Shown piece by piece: positions 9,602 through 19,400 of a stretch of DNA of 64,000 nt; position 1 is the stretch's first letter; every line of letters starts with the position of its first letter. Position numbers and translations under genes: made by a program. The DNA lies in contig JACKAB010000044.1 in assembly GCA_020635285.1 (NCBI GenBank), forward strand, positions 558,001 through 622,000, given 5' to 3'. The notes beneath the pieces are model-generated. The model saw only the letters and a program-made list of their open reading frames with translations, had not been told where the DNA came from and made no database searches. The DNA comes from Ignavibacteriales bacterium (GTDB taxonomy: Bacteria; Bacteroidota; Ignavibacteria; Ignavibacteriales; Melioribacteraceae).

Positions 9602-10236
9602 GTGAGTAAGGTTAACAACTTTTTTTTTTATTTTTTTATTTTTTTATTTTTTTATTTTTTTTTTTTTTTTTTATTATTGCCTTATTTAAGGAAAGCAACA
9701 CTTATGATATGAACGAAAAAAAAAAATAACTGAACTATTTAATAAAAGACGAGACATAATTAAGAATTATTGTTTAGACTATGAGTTAGATGCAAGAAAA
9801 TATATAGCCGTAATTTATGGTGAATTAATCAATAATTTTAACAAATTTGATCGATTCGATGAAATACGAGCTGAAATAGGTTTGGATCCGTCAATTGGAT
9901 TTGCTCAAATTAAGATTTCAACCTTTTATTGGCTTGAAGAAAACTTTGGTTACAATATTGGAGTCTCATCAAGTCAAAATAGAGAAGAACTAATTAAAAG
10001 AATAACTGATGATGAATGGAATATTAGATATTCAGTATTTTATGTAAAATTAATAGAAAAAGAATATAAAAAAAAATTTTTGGAAACCATATCGGTTAGT
10101 ACGTTAGGTGCATTATATGGAAGCGGAATTGATTATGAAAAAAGAAATTACGTACGAAATAATGAATGATATCGGAGACAGTGCTCAATCTTTTTATTCT
10201 TCTAGTAAAATGTTACAAGAATTTCCTGAAAATTAA
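9602..10236 (+). pseudogene. Lysozyme/transglycosylase-like protein, frame-broken
   Basis: A GTG at 9602 follows AGGAG and opens a frame whose signal or membrane segment is written by a poly-T tract (Phe/Leu/Ile-rich). The frame is lost at the A11 run (9716-9726), resumes as ITELFNKRRDIIKNYCLDYELDARKY..., and is lost again at an A6 run near 10140 before the tail SAQSFYSSSKMLQEFP. The core YIAVIYGEL...LDPSIGFAQIKISTFYWLEENF resembles lysozyme-like folds, with the Glu of YGE the likely catalytic acid and GFAQIK like the GxxQI motif of lytic transglycosylases. It is followed 6 bases on by an amidase gene, so the two would form a peptidoglycan-cutting pair. Confidence 0.55.
9620..9672. repeat. 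T7A / poly-T tract inside a signal-peptide region
   Basis: 53 bases made only of T with single A's about every eighth base, ending in a run of about 18 T. In the frame from 9602 it encodes a Phe-rich hydrophobic segment. Such a tract is highly prone to slippage. Confidence 0.85.
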
Positions 10237-10241
10237 TAAAA

Positions 10242-10924
10242 ATGCAACTTTTACGTATTATCTTAATATTGTCATTTTTTTTATTTTCTTGTAAAATTAG
10301 AAGAGATAATTTTAAGGTAATTGAAAGAAAAAAGTGGGATAAAACGGAATATCCTGGAAATAAAAGCATTTATAAGTACAAAAAAAAACCTTCTTTAATT
10401 CTAAAGTATATAGTTGTTCATCATTCAGCATTTAGTGATTCACCTAGCCCCGCAAAGATACAAAAACATCAAGTCGATAAATTAGGATTTTCTGAGATTG
10501 CCTACCATTTTATCATTGATAGGGCTGGTCAGGTTTTTGAAGGACGTTCAATATTATATATGGGGAGCACATGCAGGCCAAACCAAAGAAGCAAACCAAA
10601 AAGCAGATAGCATTAGGGCAGGAAAATGTAAATCAATAATTGAAAATGCACTTATGTTAGATCCAGATTATGGCGCTATAGGAATTTGTATTGATGGAAA
10701 CTTCAATTTTCAATATCCAAATAGTTCACAGCTTTTATCTTTGCAAAATCTTTTAGTTTATTTAATGAATAAATTTGACATAAAGAAAAAAAAAAATTCT
10801 CTTGCACAAAGAAGTGAAAAAAAGGTTAATAGAAAATAAAGGTTTAACTTTTATTGGTGAAGAAACTGAATGTCCGGGAAATCTCGGAGTGCCTTTAATT
10901 AATTCAATTTTATCAAAATTATAA
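10242..10924 (+). pseudogene. N-acetylmuramoyl-L-alanine amidase (PGRP/amidase_2 type) lipoprotein, two frameshifts
   Basis: Frame 1 begins with a lipoprotein-like signal (LSFFLFSCK) and gives YIVVHHSAF (first zinc His) and IAYHFIIDRAGQVFEGR. After a G4 run near 10562 the next frame gives GAHAGQTKEAN (second zinc His region) and YGAIGICIDGNF. After the long A run near 10787 a third frame gives HKEVKKRLIENKG and TECPGNLG, ending at 10924; the Cys of ECPG is the usual third metal site. All parts of one family are present in order, so only two one-base shifts break it. It would cleave the bond between muramic acid and the stem peptide. Confidence 0.8.
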
Positions 10925-10980
10925 TAATTTTAGATAATATATTTAGTGTCAATATCCTAAAATTAAAGAATTAAAATCTC

Positions 10981-11235
10981 AATGAGCATCCTTTGTAATA
11001 TCACATTCATTAATTTTTTTTTCAATGATTATATCAATTAAACATTTGTTGGAGTATTTATTTTAACTAAATTAGTTAAAGTTTACTTCCCAATGTCAGC
11101 ATACATTTTGTTATTATCCATACAAATAATATAATCTCAGATCCAGAAGAAATCGAAAAATTTATTACTGAGCCTCTAGAATCAGCAATAGGAACAGTTA
11201 TTGGCGTTAAGAAATTCACTTCAGTTTTTGTTTTA
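10981..11235 (+). pseudogene. Remnant of the 5' end of an RND permease gene
   Basis: The best part reads DPEEIEKFITEPLESAIGT and then VIGVKKF, close to SPEEVEKLVTEPLESAIGT and VVGVKKI of the intact permease at 16464. Upstream bases also align back to about its start, with several stops. Nothing of the remaining ~1000 residues follows; the next feature is repeat copy 2. This marks the junction of a tandem duplication. Confidence 0.8.
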
Positions 11236-11298
11236 TTCCCATTAAATCAGAGAAAACTTCTTTCGACAGAAAAAAGTAAAGGAAAACAACAAAAAAAA

Positions 11299-11438
11299 CC
11301 AAGTAGTACTACTTGGAAAAATCCAAATAAAAAACAAAATTATTAAAAATAGTAAAAATTTTTATTTCGTTTATTAAATAAAATCAAAACATTTGTTATA
11401 AATCTGCGCTAATTTTATCCATCCACGAGGTACTACTG
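11299..11438. repeat. Dispersed hairpin-bounded element, copy 2
   Basis: The left end CCAAGTA-GTAC-TACTTGG is a perfect 18-base palindrome. The right end near 11423 is CCACGAGGTACTACTG. The interior aligns with copy 1 (TTTATTTCGTTTATTAAA against TTTATTTCATTTATTAAA). Like copy 1 it stands directly before a MauE gene. Confidence 0.7.
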
Positions 11439-11538
11439 TTTTAATATCTTTTACACTTTTTTATATTTCTTAGGAAATTTACATATAAATGTTCTGTTAA
11501 ATACGAGAGGATTTTTTTTGTTTGAAATAGGCACGTAC

Positions 11539-12004
11539 ATGCAAAGCAGTAAATTGTTTGACAGAAATTTATTGAAGAAATTTTATTCTGCTCTTTATTA
11601 TTTAATTGCAGTTGTTTTGTTGTTGTTACCGGGGCAACTAAAATTGTAGACCCCCTACCGCTTTTGGAAACTCTTAAAATAATTCCTATTGTTCCGGAAG
11701 ATTTGGTTGTCCCAGTTGCAACATTACTACCAGTTCTTGAGGTTGGTTTAGGATTGCTTATGGTACTTAAAATATTACCCAAAGTAACTTTAATTGCTGT
11801 GACATTGTTATTTTTTTGTATTTTTTCTTTTTAGTATTTATGGGATTTTTTTTTGGCCTTAACGCTGATTGCGGTTGTTTTGGGAATGCCATTAAAAGTG
11901 ATTTTGGATGGGGTATGATTTTAAGAAATACTTTACTTCTTTTAATAACAATTTATATCTCTTATTTTATGGTTAAATCAAATAAGAATGAAAGAAATCT
12001 ATAA
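11539..12004 (+). pseudogene. MauE/DoxX-family redox membrane protein, copy 2, broken
   Basis: It matches copy 1 along its whole length (FDRNLLKKFY, VDPLPLLETLK, NADCGCFGN) but is broken. There is a one-base shift at CCGGGGC near 11630, and the T-rich runs around 11810-11855 change frame at least once more. The start codon used by copy 1 has become ATACG here, so the first ATG is at 11539. The C-terminal piece is open as 11816-12004 from a TTG. The CxC redox motif is still readable. It overlaps the O-antigen-ligase-like gene. Confidence 0.8.
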
Positions 12005-13819
12005 AAACATATTTACACTTTTTCTAAGCCTAATTTTTATCACGGTTTTTATTCGTAATAATGAGTTAATTGATAGTTTGACAGCAAAACTTTTTTATTT
12101 CTATTTTTTGTCGATTGTAGTATTAGGAATTTCAACAATCTCATTGTTTTTTTATAAGAAAAAAAAATAAGTATTTCACTTAATATTTTAGATCTAGTTA
12201 TATTATTATTTTATGCCTACAACTCCGTTAGGTTATTATTTACTGAATTCTCAGCCTTTGATAATGACAAATTCATAACATTGACTTTGTTAATTTGCTA
12301 TTATTTTATTTTTAAGCATTTAGTATCATATCAAGGCAAATATATTTTCCCCCTAATTGTGTTATTATGTATCTTTTTAGTAGTTGGTCTATTACAATCT
12401 TTAATTGGTCTATTTCAAGTTTATAATCTGTTTGGATACAGTTCTCCATTCTATTCCTTAACGGGTTCTTTTGATAATCTTGCACCATATTCCGGTTTTA
12501 TAGTTACTTTTTTACCTTTTGCATTTGGACTATATTTTTTAACAAGCAGCAATTCTACAGAAAATAAAATATTAAAGTATCTAGGTTTAGTTCTATTTTG
12601 TTCTGGTATCTTGGTTCTGCCACTTACAAAAATACGCGGTGACTGGCTCGCTTCAATTGGTGGTTTATTGGTTATTATTAATTATCGTTACAGACTAAAT
12701 GAAAAGTTCTGTCTATTAAAATTAAATTCAGCGGTTAAGATTTTAATTATTGGTTCAATTTTAGCTTCGCTGGTTTTTTCCATATATGGTTTATATAAAA
12801 TAAGACCGGCTTCGGCTTATGGCAGAATTTTGATGTGGAAAGTTACAGCAAATATGATTGAAGAAAATCCGATGTTTGGAATTGGTTTTAATAAATATGG
12901 AGATTTCTATAATAATTATCAGTCGGCATATTTTTCTGCTGAAAAAAGAGACGACTACGAAAAATATGTAGCAGATAATGTTGACTACGCACATAATGAT
13001 TTATTAGAAATATTTGCAGAATTGGGTGTGATAGGATTCGGACTCTTTATACTAATTCTTTTTTATACTCTCAAAACTGATAAAGTGAAATATTTAGAAG
13101 AGGTAAGAAATAATCATATTATTGTGGCTGCCAAAGCATCAATCATTTGCATTGTCATTTCATCTCAATTTACTTTTTCCCTTCAAATATTAGCTACAAT
13201 GTTGAATTTCGTTTTCCTCTTAAGTTTAATAAGTGCATTTGATGAGAAAAAATATTTTACATTAATAGAAATAAATCCGTTTAGACAAAAAGTTATTGGA
13301 ATAATTGGGTTATTCTTATTAGTTATTCTAACAATCCATACAACAGAATCATATAAAGCTAATAAGAAATGGCAAAATGCAAAACTTTTATCGGGGTACA
13401 TGAAGTATGATAGTGCAATAAAATATTATTCTGAAAGTTATGAAAAGCTAAACAGCAATGGAAGATTTTTATTAAACTATGGCGGGACACTTTCATTAGC
13501 CGGTAACTATAACAAAGCAATTGAAATTTTAAAAGAAGCTCAAAATTACAATAGCTCAAATAACCTATACATTTTACTTGGAAATAGCTATACAGAGCTT
13601 AAGAGATTTGATGAAGCAGAAAAATCATACCTAAAAGCAATTAGCAGTATTCCAAATAGATTGTATCCTAAGTATAAACTTACACAAATGTTTCTAAAAT
13701 CCGATAGGTTAAATGATGCCAAGGAATTAGCTTTGGATATTTGCAAAAGTAATGCAAAAGTGCCTTCAACAGCAGAAAATGAAATAAAAGCTGAAATGAA
13801 AAAAATATTGGAATTATAA
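11988..13819 (+). pseudogene. O-antigen ligase/Wzy-like polytopic protein with C-terminal TPRs, one frameshift
   Basis: The first frame (11988-12170) has two hydrophobic helices and runs into an A9 run near 12160. The other frame carries on (ISISLNILDLVILLFYAY) into the long frame that ends at 13819, so one base separates the parts of a ~610-aa protein. Polytopic helices are followed by the Wzy_C/ligase signature NPMFGIGFNKYGDF...VDYAHNDLLEIFAELG, then about three TPR units (GNYNKAIEILKEAQNYNSSN, LKRFDEAEKSYLKAI). Ligases of this class join glycans to lipid or protein in the periplasm. Ligase-TPR proteins occur next to NVEALA-type peptides in Bacteroidetes, which suggests glycan attachment to the peptide or a partner (inference). 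Confidence 0.75.
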
Positions 13820-13868
13820 ATGCTTGGCCGGGCATAAATAAATCATAAACTAAAACATGGAGAAAACA

Positions 13869-14144
13869 ATGACACTAAACACAAAAAAGAGGTTTAAGAA
13901 TATTGGTAAAGTAGTTGCGGGAGTATTATTTGCGCTGCTTCTGTTTACCAATATTAAGGTTGCATTGATGGATGATGCAGAAATATTTAGTGGAGATATC
14001 TCGTTACTTGGTGTCGAGTTAACCTTATTTGAGGCAACTTATGCTTGTGGGGGGGCTGATTGCTATGATATTTGTAAGACAAATGAGCTCGGAACTTGCA
14101 CTTATTTAATTAGTGTTGGTTGGTGCCCTGGGCGATGGAGATAA
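13869..14144 (+). CDS. NVEALA-like secreted Cys-rich peptide
   Basis: 91 aa from the ATG at 13869; GGAG of the upstream ATG context sits 6 bases before it. An N-terminal hydrophobic segment (VVAGVLFALLLFTNIKVAL) is followed by SLLGVELTLFEATYA, which matches the pattern of the NVEALA leader found in small Bacteroidetes peptides. The tail after ATYA has five Cys (CGGADCYDICK...GTC...GWC). It lies between a ligase-like gene and a propeller lipoprotein, as in known NVEALA neighbourhoods. Mature function is unknown; a modified or disulfide-rich surface peptide is plausible. Confidence 0.65.
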   Translation: MTLNTKKRFKNIGKVVAGVLFALLLFTNIKVALMDDAEIFSGDISLLGVELTLFEATYACGGADCYDICKTNELGTCTYLISVGWCPGRWR

Positions 14145-14599
14145 TACTTGAGCTCGTTATGCTGTAAACTGCAAAAGGTGACAATGTTATAATCTTTTGG
14201 AAATCAATGCAGATTGATATATGAGGAACGAATGTTATTTAAATAATATTTTTAATTAGTGTTGAAATGTGAAAATTACTTATGATACTTGGAAAATGTA
14301 ACATTACACGAGTAGTGAATCTTATTAGTTATAGAAGTACCAATTATTGAATTCTCCTTTTTATTCAATTGTTTGCTAAATATTTTCTCAGTAGAATGAA
14401 TTGGTTCTTTAATTATTGAAGTATAGATATTGCTTATGCTATAATTTTCTACCTTTTGCAAATTATAAGTTATTTGAATTCGCTTTGGAAAATGTCAAAC
14501 AGGTTAAAACTGGTTGGTTTTCATGATGTGAAAAATGTGATTAAGGAAGTCATTGTTTTCCGGAGTGGGTTCAAGCTATTTTATTATTTAGGAGATCAG
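14145..14599. other. Gene-free spacer
   Basis: 455 bases before the second propeller gene. It holds a pair of inverted 10-mers, TGCAAAAGGT near 14170 and ACCTTTTGCA near 14450, about 270 bases apart. No credible gene; the reverse-strand frame at 14276-14461 lacks coding character. Confidence 0.5.
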
Positions 14600-15746
14600 A
14601 TGAAAAGACCTAATGGTTATGCACTTATTATTTTAATTTTCTCTACAATTTTAACATGTAGTTGTAATGGTAAAATTGATATGAATGAGAAATTGTCAAA
14701 TAACAGGCATACTGAAAACGAAAGAATTACTTTTAAAGAAGGTAAAAAAATAAAAGAACTTCTTTTCAACTTTAATAAACTCAAATTACCGAATGAAGAT
14801 CGTAGATTTGTACAAATTGAATTGAATTCAAAATTTAAATTGGGTGGTGTTAATAATGAATTATTGCTAACTCCGTCGTTCGTAAAAGTAGATAAAAACA
14901 AAAATATTTATGTATTGGATAATATAGATAGTTCCGTGAAAAAATTTGACAATATGGGGCATTATGTAGAGAAGTATGGTAAAAAAGGTGCAGGGCCAGG
15001 TGAATTTGAACGTGCGTGGAATTTTGATGTTAGTGTGGATGGGGTGACAGTAATTTCAAGCCCAAATAATAATAAATTTGCAGTTTTTGATCGCGATGAA
15101 ATTATTGAGTTTAAACCAATAGATATGGCCATCAATCTTTGCTTTACTACAACAGGTGAAGTTTTGATTTTTCAAATTGCAGATCTGATAAATAAATCAC
15201 CATTTCGAAGAATAGATTATAAGAAAGATATTATAATAGAGTATCAAAATATTTTGAAAACAAAAAAAAAAATGAGGGCATGTTACCATTTTTAATGGGG
15301 ATGTACACAGATATCGAGATAATAATATCGTTTATATTTCGCAAATAATGGGATATATAGTAATATATGACGACGATGGTAAAATTGTTAGTGTTTTTAG
15401 GTTGATTGATAAAGTTGTGCACTCTGGTTTAACTAAAAGAGAGGAGAAAATAGCCGGTTTTTCAAGTCCATTAGTAAGATTTCCTAGAGAAGATGAATAC
15501 TTGTTTTTTGTTTCGAATATATTTGAGGACAATTTATATATACTTAAAAATAATGAGAAAACGGATTCTAATGAATATATTATCGACATTTATTCTTTGT
15601 CTGAGGCAGGTTATAAGTATTCATTATTGTTAAAAACTTTAGGAGAAATTAAGTCAGTTTATTTTACTAGTACCAATTTATATGTGGTTAAAGCCAATAC
15701 TGAGGTTGAAGTATTTGAATATAATATTCTTGAGAAAGCAATATGA
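14600..15746 (+). pseudogene. 6-bladed beta-propeller lipoprotein, copy 2, frame-broken
   Basis: Start at 14600 after AGGAG. Lipoprotein signal with lipobox near LTCSC, then blade motifs such as GKKGAGPGEFERAW. The frame is lost at the A11 run near 15265 and again at a T5 run near 15289. It resumes as GDVHRYRDNNIVYISQ and runs to 15746, overlapping the thioredoxin-like gene by ATGA. All parts of a normal ~380-aa protein are present. Confidence 0.75.
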
Positions 15747-16327
15747 CAAAAACCTATAAGTATGGTTTTTGGATACTTCTGATTAGTACTTTTACTTTTT
15801 ACAATTTTTGGCGTATTACAAAAACTAGTTGCGGTAAAGAAAATATTTTATGCAAAGAAATAAATAAAAAAAGAATATCATCATTAATGAAATCAAACAT
15901 TATTAGTCGAGGGAAGATAAAATCTATTAAGGGAAAAAATATTGTAACTAACGAATTAAATGAGTGTTTATTAAAGGATGCAACTCTAATAATATTACTC
16001 TCAGAGTTTAAGTGTAATGAATGCCAAGAGAAAGAACTAAAAAGATTAAATATACTCAATGAAACGATCAAATCTGATGGATTAAATATAATAGGAATCA
16101 CAACAATATCGAAAATGAGTCAAGTAATAGTACAAAGAAAAATTCTAAAATTAGATTTCCCAATTTATTGGGTTGATGATATTACGTTTAGTAAAATATC
16201 TGTAAGTAATGAATATCCTCAAATCATTTATGTGAAAGATAATATCATTCAATCTGCATTTATACCAGTACCGCTGGATGATGGGTTTTCAGAAATATAT
16301 TACGAGCATTTTCTTAAAAATTTGTAA
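15743..16327 (+). CDS. Membrane-anchored thioredoxin-like protein, copy 2
   Basis: 194 aa, intact. One N-terminal transmembrane helix (FWILLISTFTFYNFW), then a thioredoxin-like fold with LIILLSEFKCNECQEKE holding the CxxC active site, followed by NIIGITTI and a cis-Pro-like region (NEYPQIIYVKDN). It probably exchanges disulfides in the periplasm, in keeping with the MauE electron carrier and Cys-rich peptide of the same block. Coupled to the propeller gene by an ATGA overlap, as in block 1. Confidence 0.75.
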   Translation: MTKTYKYGFWILLISTFTFYNFWRITKTSCGKENILCKEINKKRISSLMKSNIISRGKIKSIKGKNIVTNELNECLLKDATLIILLSEFKCNECQEKELKRLNILNETIKSDGLNIIGITTISKMSQVIVQRKILKLDFPIYWVDDITFSKISVSNEYPQIIYVKDNIIQSAFIPVPLDDGFSEIYYEHFLKNL

Positions 16328-16463
16328 AGAGAAAGCAAATATCACTAATGAAATGTTTAATGATAAATTTCTAAAAAAAATAGAAAATTCACCATAAAAA
16401 TATTATATGATTTATTTTAATAGTTTGCTAAATTGTATTTTTCATTGTTAAATAATAATTATA

Positions 16464-19400
16464 TTGTTATCTACATTATCTATATCCCGTCCAGTTACAG
16501 TTACAATGTTCTTTATTGGCATTACATTCCTTGGTATTTATTCATTTAGTAAATTGGGTATTGATTTACTGCCAAATGTTAGTTTACCTCATTTAATAGT
16601 TCAAACTACATATCCCAATGCTAGTCCAGAAGAAGTTGAAAAACTTGTCACAGAACCTCTAGAATCCGCTATAGGAACAGTTGTTGGAGTTAAGAAAATT
16701 ACTTCAGTTTCTAAAGAAGGAATTTCCGTTATCTCAATAGATTTTCTTTGGGGGAGCAATATCGATTTATCAGTGCTTTCATTAAGGGAAAAGTTAGATA
16801 ATATAAGATTTGTTTTACCACAAGAAATGGGTCGACCCACAATAATTAGAGCTGATCCTTCGGCTTCGCCTATTGTTAGCTTAGCGATAACATATAGAAA
16901 TCAGAATTCAGAAGACAGAATTCAGCAGTCAGAAGAAAGAACTCTGAAGTCAGAATTCAGCAGTCAGCATAGGGAAAAAGAAAAGCTGAATCAAGAATCA
17001 AGAAACGAGTATAAAGCTGCAAGTATCCAGTATGTTGATCATGATTCGCCATATGGGGAAATAAAACGTCTTATTGATTTGAAAGAAGCTGCAAGAGTTA
17101 TTTTTAGAAGAAGACTTGAACAATTAGATGGAGTTGCTCAGGCAGTTGTTACCGGCGGTTTGGAAAGGGAGATTTTAATTGAGGTTGACCCTCAAAAGTT
17201 AGATGCATACAATATTAGTTTTAGTGAAATTGAAAACTCTTTGAAATCTTCAAATATTAATATGCCCGCCGGTTCAATAATGAAAGGGCTATTCCGTTAC
17301 TCACTAAGAACGCTTGGGGAATATGATAATATTAGCGAGATTAAAAGCACAGTTGTAAAATATAATAAAAACGGCAATGCCATTTTGCTTATGGATATTG
17401 CAAATGTTTCTGAAAATTTTAAGGAACGAGAAGGTTTAACTAGGTTAAACGGTTCGGAAACGGTCGGTATTTTAATCTATAAAGAATCCGATGCTAATAC
17501 TGTTTCTATTTCAAAAAAGGTTAAAGAAACCATTAAAGTTTTGCAAACAGAATATCCGGAATTTAATTTAATTGTAGTTTCAGATCAGTCCGGTTTTATT
17601 GAAGATGCAATAACAAATGTAAAGCAAGAAATTATCTATGGCGGTTTTCTTGCTGTTTTTGTTTTGTTCTTTTTCTTAGGAAATTTGAGGAATGTATTTA
17701 TCATCGGAATTACTATACCGGCTTCTTTGGTGTTAACAATTCTTTTAATGTACTTATTTAAAATTAATTTCAATATTATTTCATTAGGCGGAATTGCGGT
17801 CGGTGTTGGAATGCTTTTAGACAATGCAATTATTGTAATTGAAAATGTAGTTAGGTATAGGGAACAAGGATTATCTATAAGGCAAGCAGCTTTGAAAGGT
17901 TCGAGCGAAGTGACAATGCCGATTGTTGCAGCTACATTAACAACAATTGCTGTTTTTTTACCGTTAATTTTTGTTAAAGGAATAGCGGGAGAATTATTTA
18001 AAGATCAATCTTATGCAATTGCATTTTCATTAGGAGCATCAATAATTACCGCAGTAACCTTAATACCTATGCTAGCCGGTCGCGAGAAATATTTTACTAT
18101 TAAAAATAAAGCAAAGTATGAAAAAAATTACTTAATCATTGAGCGACCGGAAATAAAATCATTATTTGGCAAGGTGATATTTTGGTTAAGCTTACCTTTC
18201 GTTTTTATTTTTAGGTCAACTGTCTTTATTATTGTAAAAATTGTTATTTCCATTTCAAAATACTTTTCTTTATTCTTTGAAATATTTTACCGAATAGCTA
18301 ATAAATTATTAGATAAACTTATTGATAAATATGAGTTACTGCTTGAATGGTCTTTAAATAATAAAAAGAGTGTGCTATTTTTAACTTTAATACTGTTGGT
18401 TTTAACCGGGTTTGCGACCATTGATATCAAAAAAGAATTTATTCCGCCCACAGACCAAGAAGAATTTATCGTTGAATTGAACTACCCAAAAGGAACCTCT
18501 CTGAAAGGGAACTCAGAGCTGACTTCGGAAATAGAAAAGTCCATAATGAATATTAAACATGTGAAGAATATAGTCTCAAATATAGGTAGAGTAAATGAGT
18601 TTGACTTTCTCAACAAGGAACAGCATTCTGTAAATAAAACTAATCTGATTGTAAAATTAGACTCGTATAAAAATTATAACGAGGTACAAACAAACTTAAA
18701 GAAAGTATTCGCAAACCTCGGGAATATATCTTATTCATTAAAGCAAGTTAAAACGACTTACTCGGAGTTAATTCAACCAACCGAAAATGATATTGTAATA
18801 AAGATAAAAAATAAAGACATAGATTCTGCATTTGCAAGCGCAAAGAATATTATTGATAAATTGAATGAAGGAAAAATTAACGGTATTTCGAACTTAAGGA
18901 TTGGCGTGGACAAAGGTTCTCCGGAATTTAGAATTACGATTGATAATAATAAATGTAATTCTTATGGAGTTAGCATTGGAGATGTAGCAAGAAGAATAGC
19001 TTATCTTGTGAAGGGAAAAGAAGCAACTTTTTTTTCTGACTTTGATAAAAAAGTAGCAATAAATTTAAGAACAAAAAGCTCAGCCCGTGATGATATTGAA
19101 GAAATATTGAACCAATATTTAATATTAAATAACACGCAAATACCTATTAAAGATTTAATTAAGGTTGATAAAAGTGAAAGTTATAATGAGATTTGGAGAG
19201 AAGAACAATCCAGAACAATTTATGTTTTTGCTGATACCAAAGATATAGGAGTAGATGAAGCTGTTGATAAAATAGATAAAGAAATTAGTAAAATGCCAAC
19301 TTTACGAGGACAGATAATTAATGTTGGCGGAGCTAATGAAGAAATACACGATTCATTTTCACAATTATATGCAGCATTATTTATTTCTATATTTTTAATG

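Noticed and set aside
9620..9672. Poly-T tract as mere assembly filler
   Set aside because: It has regular single A's and stays open from a well-placed GTG with AGGAG into coding sequence, so it is more likely real.
14276..14461. 61-codon reverse-strand gene in the spacer before propeller copy 2
   Set aside because: No ribosome site, no family and opposite to all neighbours.
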